Source: Pseudomonadota bacterium
GTDB lineage: Bacteria > Pseudomonadota > Gammaproteobacteria > Steroidobacterales > Steroidobacteraceae
DNA length: 64,000 nucleotides
Assembly: GCA_018241425.1 (NCBI GenBank)
Contig: JAFEDU010000001.1
Span: 682,001 to 746,000 of the forward strand
Direction of reading: 5' to 3'
Made by a program: the position numbers and the translations under genes. Shown piece after piece: positions 42,313-57,880 of this stretch (position 1 is the first letter of the stretch; each line of letters starts with the position of its first letter). The notes beneath the pieces were generated by a model, which was not told where the DNA came from, did no database searches, and worked only from the letters and a program-made list of their open reading frames with translations.

Positions 42313-43770
42313 TCAGGCATCGTCGGCGACGTCGCTGATGCCGTAGCGGCGCAGCTTGGCGTACAGGCTCTGCCGGGACAGGCCCAGCATCTCCGCCGCG
42401 GTGGCGCGGTTGTCGCCGGTCAGCTCGAGCGCGGCCTCGATGCACAGCCGCTCGATCACGTCGGTCGTCTCGCGCACCAGGTCCTTCAGCGAGACGCGCC
42501 CGATGAGGTCGGTGAGCTCCTCGGCCGTGCGCGGCAGCTCTCGGACCTTGCGGCCCTCCACTGCCGAGCGCTTGTCGACGTTGCGCACCGTGAAGCCAAG
42601 GCACGACTGGTCTGCGTTGTTGACCGAGACGGCCGAGATCTCGACGTCCGTCGCCGAGCCGTACTCGCCGCGCAGCGCGGTGCTGAAGAGGCGGATGGAA
42701 CCGTGCTGGCGCAGGTTCGCCAGTATCACGCGCATGTCCACGCCCGGCCGCCCGAGCCAGCGGTCGAGTGGCTGGCCGCGCGCCTGTTCCGGGGCGGCCA
42801 GCTGCGCGAGGTCCAGGAAGGCCCGGTTGGCCGTGAGGATCTCGCCCTCCGGCGTCGTGACGACGAGGCCATCGGGGGATTCCTCGAGCACCTCGAGGAG
42901 CCGCGACTGCCCGTCACGCGCCTCCGCGCCGGCGGCTTCGGGAATCAGCGGCCGGATGCGCACCAGGAAGTGCGAGGATTCGTTCTGGCGGAAGAGCGAT
43001 GCCGAGATCAGGAACACGCGTTCCGGGTCGGACAGCGTGGCCCGCACCTCCTCGCCGCGCCCAGTGCCGCGCACCGTCCCGAGCATCGTCTCGATGGCGC
43101 GCTGTCCGGCGGCATCGAACCCTTCCGGGAAGGGTCGCCCCACCAGGCGGCGCGAGGCGGAGCCAATGATCTGCAGCGCCGCCGGATTGGCATCGACGAC
43201 GCGCTGCGTGTCGGCATCCACGATGAGCACGGCCTCGGAGGCCAGCTGGAACAGCAGCCGGTAACGCGTCTCGGCGTGCCGCACGCGGGAGTACTCCCGC
43301 TCCATGCTCTGCTCGGCCTCCATCAGCCGCTGCTGCAGGGCCTCGACGGCGCGCAGGTCACGGCCCAGGGCCACCACCCGCCCCTCGCCCACCGGGCGGG
43401 TGCGGTACACGATCGGCACGTCGGGACCGGCCTTGGAGGGATGGTTTACCTGCCGCCAGCGCGCGTCGGACTCGCTGTCGAGGTCGGCCAGTAGTGATTT
43501 GATCTTGGGGCGGCTCTCGGCGGTGACCGTCTGGTCCCAGGCCTTTCCGATCCAGTCCCCGGCGACATCCTTCATGAGCTCGGCGCTGCCGAAGGCCACG
43601 TCGCGGATGACTCCCTTCCGGTCCACGATCAGCACGACATCGGTGGCGGCCGTCAACAGGTCGGCCGCGGACTCTGCATCCAGGTTTCCGATGGTCTTCT
43701 TCGGGGCCCGAAAGCGCCTCAGGAACACGTCCACCTCGCTGATCTGGCAATCCCTGGCCGCGTTGGCCAA
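42313..43770 (-). CDS. ppsR: PpsR/CrtJ photosynthesis repressor
   Basis: A 485-residue transcription regulator that represses bch, crt and puc/puf genes under oxygen or light. An N-terminal domain (about 25-130, GNLDAESAADLLTAATDVVLIVD) is followed by a helical linker, two PAS domains (about 150-270 and 280-400) and a C-terminal Fis-type helix-turn-helix (NRATAAEMLGLSRQSLYAKLRRYGI). The cysteine in the DNA-binding region implicated in redox sensing by CrtJ is present (C443 in ERLCIEAALELTGDNR), and another lies at C390. The start is TTG at 43770; no ATG or GTG exists upstream in frame before implausible sequence, but GTG codons about 14-16 residues in are alternatives. The gene follows aerR with 68 bp between. 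Confidence 0.93.
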   Translation of the reverse strand: MANAARDCQISEVDVFLRRFRAPKKTIGNLDAESAADLLTAATDVVLIVDRKGVIRDVAFGSAELMKDVAGDWIGKAWDQTVTAESRPKIKSLLADLDSESDARWRQVNHPSKAGPDVPIVYRTRPVGEGRVVALGRDLRAVEALQQRLMEAEQSMEREYSRVRHAETRYRLLFQLASEAVLIVDADTQRVVDANPAALQIIGSASRRLVGRPFPEGFDAAGQRAIETMLGTVRGTGRGEEVRATLSDPERVFLISASLFRQNESSHFLVRIRPLIPEAAGAEARDGQSRLLEVLEESPDGLVVTTPEGEILTANRAFLDLAQLAAPEQARGQPLDRWLGRPGVDMRVILANLRQHGSIRLFSTALRGEYGSATDVEISAVSVNNADQSCLGFTVRNVDKRSAVEGRKVRELPRTAEELTDLIGRVSLKDLVRETTDVIERLCIEAALELTGDNRATAAEMLGLSRQSLYAKLRRYGISDVADDA

Positions 43771-43783
43771 TTCAGGAAGTGAT

Positions 43784-43809
43784 TGTGCCAGATCCCTTGA
43801 CAGTGTACA
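43784..43809. promoter_or_regulatory. PpsR-box-like sequence upstream of ppsR
   Basis: TGTGCCAGATCCCTTGACA (43784-43802) is a TGT-N13-ACA near-match, one base longer than the canonical spacing. TGTACA (43804-43809) follows. It lies 15-40 bp before the ppsR start, where autoregulation would act. The spacing deviation lowers confidence. Confidence 0.4.
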
Positions 43810-43838
43810 GCGTAAAGGCTGCGGATCAGCGATTTAAC

Positions 43839-44708
43839 TTACTGCGGTGCCCGCTGGACCAGGCGCGCCGCTTCCTGCGTGGCCCGGCGTCCGTCGCTGG
43901 CGGTCGCATCCGCGCCGACGGCCGTTACCAGCTCCGGGTGGCCGATGAAGGGCTGCCCGCCCACCATCAGGGAGACGGCGGGGTTGCGCGACACGCGGCG
44001 CAGCTCCCCCATCAGCGGGGCCAGTTCCTCGACGCGCGATTCGCAGCTGAGCGAGACCCCGATGACGCTGAACCAGTGCTTGTGGGCCGCCGCGAGCACG
44101 TCCTGGCGCGCCCCCGGGTGCTGGTCCCAGACGTCCCAGCCGGCGCGGCGGAAGAACTCGGCGACCATGATGAGCCCGAAGGAGTGCTGCTCCCCGGGCA
44201 TCGGTATGAGGAGGATGCAGCGGTCGGGAGCCGTGGGCTGGGCGTCCCGGAGGAACGCCGGGCTGAATTCGTGCAGCAGCTGATGCATGCGACACAGGCC
44301 GGTCGTCACCTCGGTGAAGTCGCGCAGGTCTTCCTTCCACCACTCCCCGAGCAGGCGCGCGGCCGGCGCGAGGAGGTCCAGGTAGATGCGCTCCAGCGGC
44401 ACGCCGCGCGCACTCAGCGCACGGACGTAACCGGTGGCTACGGCGACGTCGTGGGTGACGACCAGCCGGGCGAACTCGGTCACTTCCTCGGCGGCGGTGA
44501 CGCTGTGGGCGATGCCCTCCGAGGGCTGGGCCGCGGGCGCTGACTGCAGGGCCAGCAGCAGGCGGGGGATGATCTCGGTCTCGATCGTGCGCAGCAGGCC
44601 GCCTAAGGATCCTGACTCGCCCGCCCGGGTCGCCTTGGGCGCCCGCGGCTGGCAGGTGTCCTCGCGGGCATTGCGCTCGGCCCCTTCCCAAAAAGAGACG
44701 TCGACCAT
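43839..44708 (-). CDS. aerR: AerR/PpaA-family cobalamin-binding antirepressor
   Basis: A 289-residue B12-binding regulator of the AerR/PpaA family, which modulates PpsR/CrtJ activity. The helical region LERIYLDLLAPAARLLGEWWKEDLRDFTEVTTGLCRMHQLL is the B12-cap-like domain with the conserved Trp. The cobalamin domain starts near residue 163 with ILLIPMPGEQHSFGLIMVAEF, where H175 is the likely cobalt ligand. It continues with FSVIGVSLSCESRVEELAPLM and SLMVGGQPFIGHPEL. A GAGGGGG ribosome site precedes the ATG. It is divergent from bchF over a shared promoter region and next to ppsR, the classic antirepressor-repressor pairing. Confidence 0.92.
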   Translation of the reverse strand: MVDVSFWEGAERNAREDTCQPRAPKATRAGESGSLGGLLRTIETEIIPRLLLALQSAPAAQPSEGIAHSVTAAEEVTEFARLVVTHDVAVATGYVRALSARGVPLERIYLDLLAPAARLLGEWWKEDLRDFTEVTTGLCRMHQLLHEFSPAFLRDAQPTAPDRCILLIPMPGEQHSFGLIMVAEFFRRAGWDVWDQHPGARQDVLAAAHKHWFSVIGVSLSCESRVEELAPLMGELRRVSRNPAVSLMVGGQPFIGHPELVTAVGADATASDGRRATQEAARLVQRAPQ

Positions 44709-44799
44709 CTGTCCCCCTCACCCGCGGTCTTCTGCCTGAGCCCGTCGGCCGCGCTGTCCCCTACTTTGCACCCAAACACGGGTGCAGGGGTAGATCCAC

Positions 44800-44854
44800 T
44801 AGATACCCGCTCCGATAGAGTGTCAAGTCCTCTTGACGTTCCTCTAAGTTGACA
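44800..44854. promoter_or_regulatory. Divergent aerR/bchF promoter with TGTCAA half-sites
   Basis: On the minus strand a perfect -35 TTGACA (44826-44821) stands 15 bp from TATCTA (44805-44800), facing aerR. On the plus strand another TTGACA (44849-44854) faces bchF. Between them, GTCAAG-TCCT-CTTGAC (44822-44837) is a perfect palindrome within TGT-N12-ACG, one base off the PpsR consensus. The arrangement suggests that PpsR bound here would cover both -35 elements. Confidence 0.65.
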
Positions 44855-44892
44855 CTAGATTCAAGGGCGCGCTGTCTCCCACCAAGGTCCGC

Positions 44893-46694
<1,802 letters not shown>

Positions 46695-46698
46695 AGCG

Positions 46699-48217
46699 GT
46701 GCAACTGACGGTCTGGACATACGAGGGACCGCCGCACGTGGGCGCGATGCGGATCGCCACCGCGATGCGCGGGATCCACTACGTCCTGCACGCCCCGCAG
46801 GGCGACACCTACGCGGACCTCCTCTTCACCATGATCGAGCGGCGGGACGAGCGCCCGCCGGTGTCCTACACGACCTTCCAGGCGCGCGACCTCGGGACCG
46901 ACACGGCGCAGCTCTTCAAGCGGGCGGCGCAGGAGGCATACGAGCGCTTCCGGCCGCAGGCGCTGCTGGTGGGTGCCTCGTGCACCGCGGAGCTGCTGCA
47001 GGACGACCCGGGGGGCCTTGCGAAAGCCCTGGACCTCCCGGTCCCGGTGATCCCGCTGGAGCTGCCCGCCTACCAGCGCAAGGAAAACTGGGGGGCCGCG
47101 GAGACCTTCTATCGGCTCACGCGCGCGCTCCTCGGCCCCGGGCGCCCGACTCCCGAGGCGAAGGTCCGCCACGACCCGCCGCGCTGCAACCTGCTGGGCC
47201 CCGCGGCACTCGGGTTCCGGCACCGCGACGACACCACCGAGATCACCGCCCTGCTCAACCGGATGGGGATCGAGGTCCACGTGACGGCGCCGGCCGGGGC
47301 TTCGCCTGCCGACCTGCAGCGCATCCCGGAGGCCGACTTCAACGTCGTGCTGTACCCGGAAATCGCCGGCAGCACCGCGCAGTACCTGGAGCGCTGCTTC
47401 GGCATGCCCTTCACGCGCGAGCAGCCGATCGGCATTCTCGGGACGCAGGCCTTCATCCGCGAGGTGGCGGCCCTGGCCCAGGTCCCCGCAGAGCCTGCGC
47501 TCACCGGCAGCCCCGCACGCTCGGCCTGGTACTCCCGCTCGGTCGACTCCAACTACCTGACCGGCAAGCGCGTCTTCATCTTCGCGGACGCGACGCACGC
47601 CGTCGCGGCCGCCCGGATGGCACGCGACGAGCTCGGCTTCACGGTCGTGGGACTGGGCACCTACGCGCGCGAGCAGGCGCGCGAGGTACGCGAGGCCGCG
47701 CGCCTCTACGGCCTCGAAGCGCTGATCACCGATGACTATCTCGAGGTGGAGAAGCACATCGCCGCCACCCAGCCGGAGCTGGTCCTGGGCACGCAGATGG
47801 AGCGCCACATCGCCAAGCGCCTGCGCATCCCGTGCGCGGTCATCTCCGCCCCCGCCCACGTCCAGGACTACCCCGCCCGCTACTCCCCGCAGATGGGATT
47901 CGAGGGCGCAAACGTCCTGTTCGACACCTGGGTGCACCCGCTGATGATGGGGCTCGAGGAGCACCTCCTGACGATGTTTTCCGAGGACCGCGAGTTCCAC
48001 AACGAGGCGGCGCCCTCCCACCTGCCCGCCGCCGCCCGCGCGCCGGCCCAAGCGCCCGCGCCGGCCGAAGCCCGGGATGCCGGCGCCCGCTGCTGGTCGA
48101 GCGAGGCGGAGCAGGAACTGCAGAAGGTGCCCTTCTTCGTGCGCGGCAAGGCGCGCCGCAACACCGAGCGCTTTGCGCAGGAGCGCGGGCTCGCGCTGAT
48201 CACCCTGGAGACCCTGT

Positions 48218-48246
<29 letters not shown>
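46699..48246 (+). CDS. bchB: Light-independent protochlorophyllide reductase subunit B
   Basis: The 515-residue B subunit, starting with GTG ([21 protein letters not shown]). The unusual aspartate ligand to the shared 4Fe-4S cluster is D36 in [10 protein letters not shown], exactly the expected position. Later features are [35 protein letters not shown] and the C-terminal domain [20 protein letters not shown], which closes over the substrate. An Ala/Pro-rich linker (about 440-460) precedes that domain. The last 29 bases overlap the start of bchH. Confidence 0.96.
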
Positions 48247-52848
<4,602 letters not shown>

Positions 52849-52869
52849 CACCTTAAGGACCGCCGCACC

Positions 52870-53571
52870 ATGAACAGCACCACGTACGACCGCCGCCGCG
52901 GACAGCTCGAGGACTACTTCGGCCGCACCGGCTACGAGGCCTGGGCGCGACTCACGGCCGACGGTCCCGTCAGCCGCATCCGCGCCACGGTGCGCGCCGG
53001 GCGCCAGGAGATGCGCGACCAGCTCCTCGACTGGCTGCCGGCGCAGCTGCGGGGACTTAAGGTCCTGGATGCCGGCTGCGGCACGGGCGCACTGGCTTGG
53101 GCCGCGGCGGCACGCGGGGCCGAGGTCACGGCCGTCGACCTGACCTCGAGCGTCGTGCGCCTCGCGCAGGAGCGCGCGCCCGCGATCGCAGGTCCCGGGC
53201 GCATCGAGTACGGCGTCGGGGACATGACCGACGCGTCCTGGGGCTCGTTCGACTACGTGGTCGCGATGGACTCCCTCATCCACTACGACACCCCGGACAT
53301 GGTGGAGGCCGTGCAGCGCCTCGCCCGCCGCACGCGCTGCGCGATTCTCTTCACCTTCGCACCGCGCACCGGCGCGCTGGCCGTGATGCATGCCGTCGGG
53401 CGCCTGTTCCCGCGCGGCGACCGCGCCCCCGCGATCGCCCCGGTGCGCGAGGCGCACCTCGCCGCACTCCTCACCGCTGCGCCGGGCCTCGAGGAGTGGG
53501 AGATGCAGCGCAGCCAGCGCGTGCAGCGCGGGTTCTACACCTCCCAGGCCGTGGAGCTGGTGCACCGGTGA
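52870..53571 (+). CDS. bchM: Magnesium-protoporphyrin IX O-methyltransferase
   Basis: A 233-residue SAM-dependent methyltransferase that esterifies the C13 propionate of Mg-protoporphyrin IX, preparing it for AcsF. Motif I is VLDAGCGTGALAWAAA (65-80), the acidic loop is VTAVDLTSSVV, and FDYVVAMDSLIHYDTPDM is the family segment. It begins 21 bp after bchL with a GGACCGCC leader, and its TGA overlaps the GTG start of lhaA. Confidence 0.95.
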   Translation: MNSTTYDRRRGQLEDYFGRTGYEAWARLTADGPVSRIRATVRAGRQEMRDQLLDWLPAQLRGLKVLDAGCGTGALAWAAAARGAEVTAVDLTSSVVRLAQERAPAIAGPGRIEYGVGDMTDASWGSFDYVVAMDSLIHYDTPDMVEAVQRLARRTRCAILFTFAPRTGALAVMHAVGRLFPRGDRAPAIAPVREAHLAALLTAAPGLEEWEMQRSQRVQRGFYTSQAVELVHR

Positions 53572-55001
53572 GCGTCCTTGCGCAGCGCCTGAGCCGCACC
53601 TGGCTGCACCTCGCGCCGGGGTTCCTGCCCTTCGCCGATGCCGCAAGCTCGGGGTTGCCGCTGTCGCGCCTGCTGCGGCTGTCGCTGTTCCAGGTCTCGG
53701 TGGGCATGATGGCCGCGCTCCTGGTCGGGACGCTGAACCGCGTCATGATCGTGGAGCTCGCGGTGCCCTCGTGGCTGGTGGCGATCATGGTGGCGCTGCC
53801 GCTGCTCTTCGCCCCGTTCCGGGCGCTCGTCGGGTTCCGCTCGGACGTGTACCAGTCGGCGCTCGGCTGGCGCCGCGTGCCCTTCATCTGGATGGGGACG
53901 CTGCTGCAGTTCGGCGGGCTCGCCATCATGCCGTTCGCCCTCCTCATCCTCTCGGGCGACACGCACGGCCCGGTGCTCGTCGGCCAGGTCGGTGCGGCGC
54001 TGGCGTTCCTCCTGGTGGGCGCAGGGTTCCACACCACGCAGACCACCGGGCTTGCGCTCGCCACCGACCTCGCCCCGGCCGAGACCCGGCCGCGGGTCGT
54101 GGCGCTGATGTACGTCATGCTGCTCGTCGGGGTGACGGTGAGCTCGATCGCCTTCGGCTGGCTGCTCGGGCATTTCACGGAGCTGCGGCTCATCCAGGTG
54201 GTGCAGGGCTCGGCGGTCGTGACCCTGGTGCTCAACGGCGTGGCGCTGTGGAAGCAGGAGCCGCGCCGGCCGCGCGGTGCGGCCGTGGCGCCAAGCCCCG
54301 GGTTCCGCGAGGCCTGGCGCAGCTACGCGAGCCACAACCGCGCGCTGCGCTTCCTGGTTGCCGTGGGCCTGGGGAGCGCGGCCTTCAGCATGCAGGACAT
54401 CCTGCTCGAGCCTTACGGGGGGCAGATCCTGCGGCTCAGCGTCAGTGCGACCACCTGGCTCACCGCCGTCATCGCGCTCAGCGCGCTGGCCGCCTTCGCG
54501 CTCTCGGAGCGGCTCTTGGCTCGGGGCGCCGACCCGCACCGCCTCGCCGCGGCCGGCGTCACCACGGCCCTGTTCGCCTTTGCGGCGGTGATCCTCGCCG
54601 CCCCGCTCGAGTCCGCCCTGCTGTACCGCCTGGGCAGTGCCCTCATCGGCTTCAGCGCCGGCCTCTTCGGCGTCGGCACCCTGAGCGCCGCGATGAACCT
54701 GGACACCCGCATCGACAACGGTCTGGCGCTCGGGGCCTGGGGCGCCGTGCAGGCGCTCGCCGCCGGCTCCGCCATCGCCGTCAGCGGTGCGCTGCGCGAC
54801 CTGTTCAGCGCGCTCGCCGCGCGCGGGAGCCTCGGGCCTGCGCTGACCGGGCCTGCCGTGGGCTACGGCGTCGTCTACCACATCGAGTTGCTGTTGTTGC
54901 TGGCCACCCTCGTCGCGCTCGGCCCCCTGGTCGGGCACGCCGAACGGCCGCGTCCGTCCACACCCCGCCACCCGGATTCGGACCTGCTTGTCGGGACCTG
55001 A
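53568..55001 (+). CDS. lhaA: LhaA, light-harvesting 1 assembly protein (PucC family)
   Basis: A 477-residue membrane protein starting with GTG inside the bchM stop (GTGA). It has about twelve hydrophobic segments, with RLLRLSLFQVSVGMMAALLVGTLNRVMIVELAVPSWLVAIMVALP and FRALVGFRSDVYQSALGWRRVPFIWMGTLLQFGG marking the PucC/LhaA family. In Rhodobacter LhaA is needed for LH1 assembly. The bchM-lhaA-puhA order is the conserved purple-bacterial arrangement. It is distinct from the Bch2 paralogue at 40025-41371. Confidence 0.93.
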   Translation: MSVLAQRLSRTWLHLAPGFLPFADAASSGLPLSRLLRLSLFQVSVGMMAALLVGTLNRVMIVELAVPSWLVAIMVALPLLFAPFRALVGFRSDVYQSALGWRRVPFIWMGTLLQFGGLAIMPFALLILSGDTHGPVLVGQVGAALAFLLVGAGFHTTQTTGLALATDLAPAETRPRVVALMYVMLLVGVTVSSIAFGWLLGHFTELRLIQVVQGSAVVTLVLNGVALWKQEPRRPRGAAVAPSPGFREAWRSYASHNRALRFLVAVGLGSAAFSMQDILLEPYGGQILRLSVSATTWLTAVIALSALAAFALSERLLARGADPHRLAAAGVTTALFAFAAVILAAPLESALLYRLGSALIGFSAGLFGVGTLSAAMNLDTRIDNGLALGAWGAVQALAAGSAIAVSGALRDLFSALAARGSLGPALTGPAVGYGVVYHIELLLLLATLVALGPLVGHAERPRPSTPRHPDSDLLVGT

Positions 55002-55011
55002 AGGAGCTGTC

Positions 55012-55773
55012 ATGGGCATCGGTGCTTTCACACACTCGCTCGACCTCGCGCAGGTCGTGCTGTACGTCTTCTGGCTGTTCTTCGCCGGCCTCATCTATTA
55101 CCTGCGCCGCGAAGACAAGCGCGAGGGCTACCCGCTCGAGTCGGAGCGCTCCGCGCAGGTCACGGTGCAGGGCTTCCCGCGCGTGCCGCCGCCGAAGACC
55201 TTCCGGCTGCACGATGGCAGCACCCGCCAGGCGCCGGCCGCGGCGAGTGCGGGCGCGGCCCCGCAGGCCACCCGCGGCAACCCGATCCCGCCGCCCAAGG
55301 GTGCGAACCTCCTGCTCGCCGGCGTGGGCCCGGGCTCCTGGACGCCGCGTCCCGACAAGCCTGACCTCACCGCGGAGGGTGAGCCGAAGATCGTGCCGCT
55401 GCGCGTGGCTGCGGGCTTCTCGGTAGCCGAGCGCGACCCGGACCCCCGCGGCATGGAGGTCACCGGGGCCGACGGTGCGAGCGCCGGCCGCGTGAGCGAC
55501 CTGTGGATCGACAAGTCCGAGCCGCAGATCCGCTACTTCGAGGTGACCGGCGCCAACCCCGCCCAGCGGGTGCTGCTGCCGGTGGGCTTCGCGCGCGTGG
55601 ATCCCGCCCGCCGGCGCGTGCTCGTCAATGCGCTGCTCGCGGGACAGTTCGCGCAGGTGCCGAAGACGGCGAGCGCGGACCACGTGACGCTCGCCGAGGA
55701 GGACCGCATCTGCGCCTACTTCGCGGCCGGCACACTGTACGCGGAGCCCTCGCGCCGCGAGCCCGTAATCTGA
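55012..55773 (+). CDS. puhA: Reaction-centre H subunit
   Basis: The 253-residue H subunit caps the L-M core on the cytoplasmic side and shapes proton uptake to QB. One membrane helix (LDLAQVVLYVFWLFFAGLIYYLRRED, about 10-35) is followed by a Pro-rich segment. The PRC-barrel domain comes next: ANLLLAGVGPGSWTPRPDKPDL, KIVPLRVAAGFSVAERDPDPRGMEV, VSDLWIDKSEPQIRYFEV and VLLPVGFARVD. The ATG at 55012 follows AAGGAGC 10 bp after lhaA. Confidence 0.96.
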   Translation: MGIGAFTHSLDLAQVVLYVFWLFFAGLIYYLRREDKREGYPLESERSAQVTVQGFPRVPPPKTFRLHDGSTRQAPAAASAGAAPQATRGNPIPPPKGANLLLAGVGPGSWTPRPDKPDLTAEGEPKIVPLRVAAGFSVAERDPDPRGMEVTGADGASAGRVSDLWIDKSEPQIRYFEVTGANPAQRVLLPVGFARVDPARRRVLVNALLAGQFAQVPKTASADHVTLAEEDRICAYFAAGTLYAEPSRREPVI

Positions 55774-55794
55774 AGCGCACGCAAGGAGCGCGCC

Positions 55795-56370
55795 ATGGAC
55801 GCCGAATTCGAGCACGAACCGATCCCGGGACTGCCGGCCCGCCTGCCCCAGGGGGAGGACCTCCTGTGGCAGGGCTCGCCCCACTGGCGCAGCGTCGCCA
55901 CGCGGGTGCTGCACGTACGCTTCGTCGGCGCCTACTTCGCCATCCTGGTGCTGTGGCGCGCCCTGTCCGGATGGTATGAAGGCCAGTCGCTGGTGCAGGT
56001 CGCCCGGGGCTGCGCCATGCTCTCCGTACTCGGCGCAATGACCCTCCTGTTCCTCCTCTGGGTCGCCCGCCGCATCGCCCGCAGCACGGTCTACAGCATC
56101 AGCTCGCGTCGCATCGTCATGCGCTTCGGGATCGCGCTCCCGATCGCCCTCAACATCCCCTTCCGCAAGGTGCATGCCGCCTCGCTGCGCGAGTATGGCG
56201 ACGGCACCGGCGACATCCCGATCAGCCTCGCCGACGGCGAGCACCTGGCCTACCTGCACCTGTGGCCGCACGCGCGCCCGTGGCGGCTCGCGCACGCCGA
56301 GCCCATGCTGCGTGGCGTGCCGGGCGCCGCCGAGGCGGCCCGGATCCTGGGCGGGGCGCTTGCAACATGA
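55795..56370 (+). CDS. puhB: PuhB, reaction-centre assembly protein
   Basis: A 191-residue membrane protein with a bacterial PH-like domain. IPGLPARLPQGEDLLWQGSPHW is the family start, two or three membrane segments follow (FVGAYFAILVLWRAL, MLSVLGAMTLLFLLWVA), and then the conserved SISSRRIVMRFGIALPIALNIPFRKV. PuhB assists reaction-centre assembly in Rhodobacter. Its TGA overlaps the puhC ATG. Confidence 0.92.
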   Translation: MDAEFEHEPIPGLPARLPQGEDLLWQGSPHWRSVATRVLHVRFVGAYFAILVLWRALSGWYEGQSLVQVARGCAMLSVLGAMTLLFLLWVARRIARSTVYSISSRRIVMRFGIALPIALNIPFRKVHAASLREYGDGTGDIPISLADGEHLAYLHLWPHARPWRLAHAEPMLRGVPGAAEAARILGGALAT

Positions 56371-56819
56371 GCCACGCCCACGCCTCGGAGCCCTTCCCGC
56401 GCCCCGCACTCATCGGCGCTGCGCTCCTGGTCGGTGCCACGCTCGCCGTCACGACGCTCGTGCGCGTGAGCGGGATGGACATCCGCTCGCTGCCGGACCC
56501 GGTCCCGGCTGTCAGCAGGGACCTCAGCTTCAGCGACCTGCCCGACGGGGCCGTGAAGGTGGTCGATGGCAAGAGTGGCGCGCCGGTCGCCACCCTGGCA
56601 CCGGGCACCAATGGCTTCGTCCGCGCGACGCTGCGCAACCTCGCCCACGAGCGGCGCCGCAGCGGCATCGGCCCGCAGGTTCCGTTCCGCGTGTTCACGA
56701 GCACCGACGGCCGGCTGATCCTGGAGGATCCCGCCCTCGGCCGACGCATCGAACTCGAGGCCTTCGGGCCGACCAACTCGGGTGCCTTCGCGCGCCTGCT
56801 GGGAGACAGCCATGACTGA
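56367..56819 (+). CDS. puhC: PuhC, photosynthetic complex assembly protein
   Basis: A 150-residue protein with one N-terminal membrane segment ([19 protein letters not shown]) and a periplasmic domain. Family features are [59 protein letters not shown] and [18 protein letters not shown]. PuhC influences organisation of the core complex. It overlaps puhB at its start and acsF at its end (8 bp). Confidence 0.9.
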   Translation: MSHAHASEPFPRPALIGAALLVGATLAVTTLVRVSGMDIRSLPDPVPAVSRDLSFSDLPDGAVKVVDGKSGAPVATLAPGTNGFVRATLRNLAHERRRSGIGPQVPFRVFTSTDGRLILEDPALGRRIELEAFGPTNSGAFARLLGDSHD

Positions 56820-57876
56820 GCTCATCGCCGAACGTCCGCTGAATGCCTCCACCGGGGCCGCGGTGCGCGACACGCTCCTGAGCCCGCGCTTCTACACCAC
56901 CGACTTCGCGGCCATCGACCGCATCGACGTGGCACCACTCCAGCGCGAGTGGGACGAGCTCATGGAGGAGTTCCGCGCCGACCTCAACAAGGGCCACTTC
57001 GAGCGCACCGCGCAGTTCGCAGCCCAGCTGCGCACGCTGCCGCCGGAGCTGCACCGCGAGTTCGTGGAGTTCCTGACCAGCTCGCTGACCGCGGAGTACT
57101 CCGGGTGCCTGCTCTACAGCGAGATCAAGCGCCGTGCCCAGAACCCGCACATGCGGGCGCTGTTCGGCTACATGGCGCGCGACGAGGCGCGCCACGCGGG
57201 CTTCATCAACCAGTCGCTCAAGGACTTCGGGATCGCGGTGGACCTGAGCTTCCTCAAGAACGCCAAGAAGGTCACCTACTTCCGCCCGAAGTTCATCCTC
57301 TACGCCACCTACCTGTCCGAGAAGATCGGGTACGCGCGCTACATCACCATGTTCCGCCAGCTCGAGCGCCATCCCGAGCACCGCTTCCACCCGATCTTCA
57401 GCTGGTTCGACAAGTGGTGCAACGACGAATTCCGGCACGGGGAGGCCTTCGCGCTCCTGATGCGGCTCGACCCGAAGCTGCTGCGCGGCCACAACCGCCT
57501 CTGGATCCGCTTCTTCTGCCTGGCCGTGTTCGCCACCATGTACGTGCGCGATCACACCCGACCGGCGCTCAGCACCGCGCTCGGACTCGACCCGACGCTC
57601 TACGACCAGACCGTGTTCCGCATCACTTCCGAGATCTCCCGGCAGGTGTTCCCCTTCACGCTCGACGTGGACCACCCGGTGTTCCGGCGCGAGCTCGAGC
57701 GGCTGCGCCGCAGCGCCGCGCGCGCGGAAGACGGCCGCCGCCGCGGCGGGCTCGCCGGCATGCTGGTACGTGCCACGAGCCTCCTGCCGGCGGCCTATGC
57801 GCTGGTGCGGCTCTACTGCCTGCCGGTGAGGAACCACGACCTGCCGAGTGCGATCCGGGTCGCCCCAAGCTGGTGA
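56812..57876 (+). CDS. acsF: Mg-protoporphyrin IX monomethyl ester oxidative cyclase (aerobic)
   Basis: A 354-residue di-iron oxygenase that forms ring E of (bacterio)chlorophyll using O2. The carboxylate/His ligands are visible: E95 in [16 protein letters not shown], ExxH in [10 protein letters not shown] (E125, H128) and the second ExxH in [31 protein letters not shown] is also family-typical. The ATG lies inside puhC. No anaerobic BchE gene appears in the window, so pigment synthesis as seen here requires oxygen. Confidence 0.96.
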   Translation: MTELIAERPLNASTGAAVRDTLLSPRFYTTDFAAIDRIDVAPLQREWDELMEEFRADLNKGHFERTAQFAAQLRTLPPELHREFVEFLTSSLTAEYSGCLLYSEIKRRAQNPHMRALFGYMARDEARHAGFINQSLKDFGIAVDLSFLKNAKKVTYFRPKFILYATYLSEKIGYARYITMFRQLERHPEHRFHPIFSWFDKWCNDEFRHGEAFALLMRLDPKLLRGHNRLWIRFFCLAVFATMYVRDHTRPALSTALGLDPTLYDQTVFRITSEISRQVFPFTLDVDHPVFRRELERLRRSAARAEDGRRRGGLAGMLVRATSLLPAAYALVRLYCLPVRNHDLPSAIRVAPSW

Positions 57877-57880
57877 GCCC

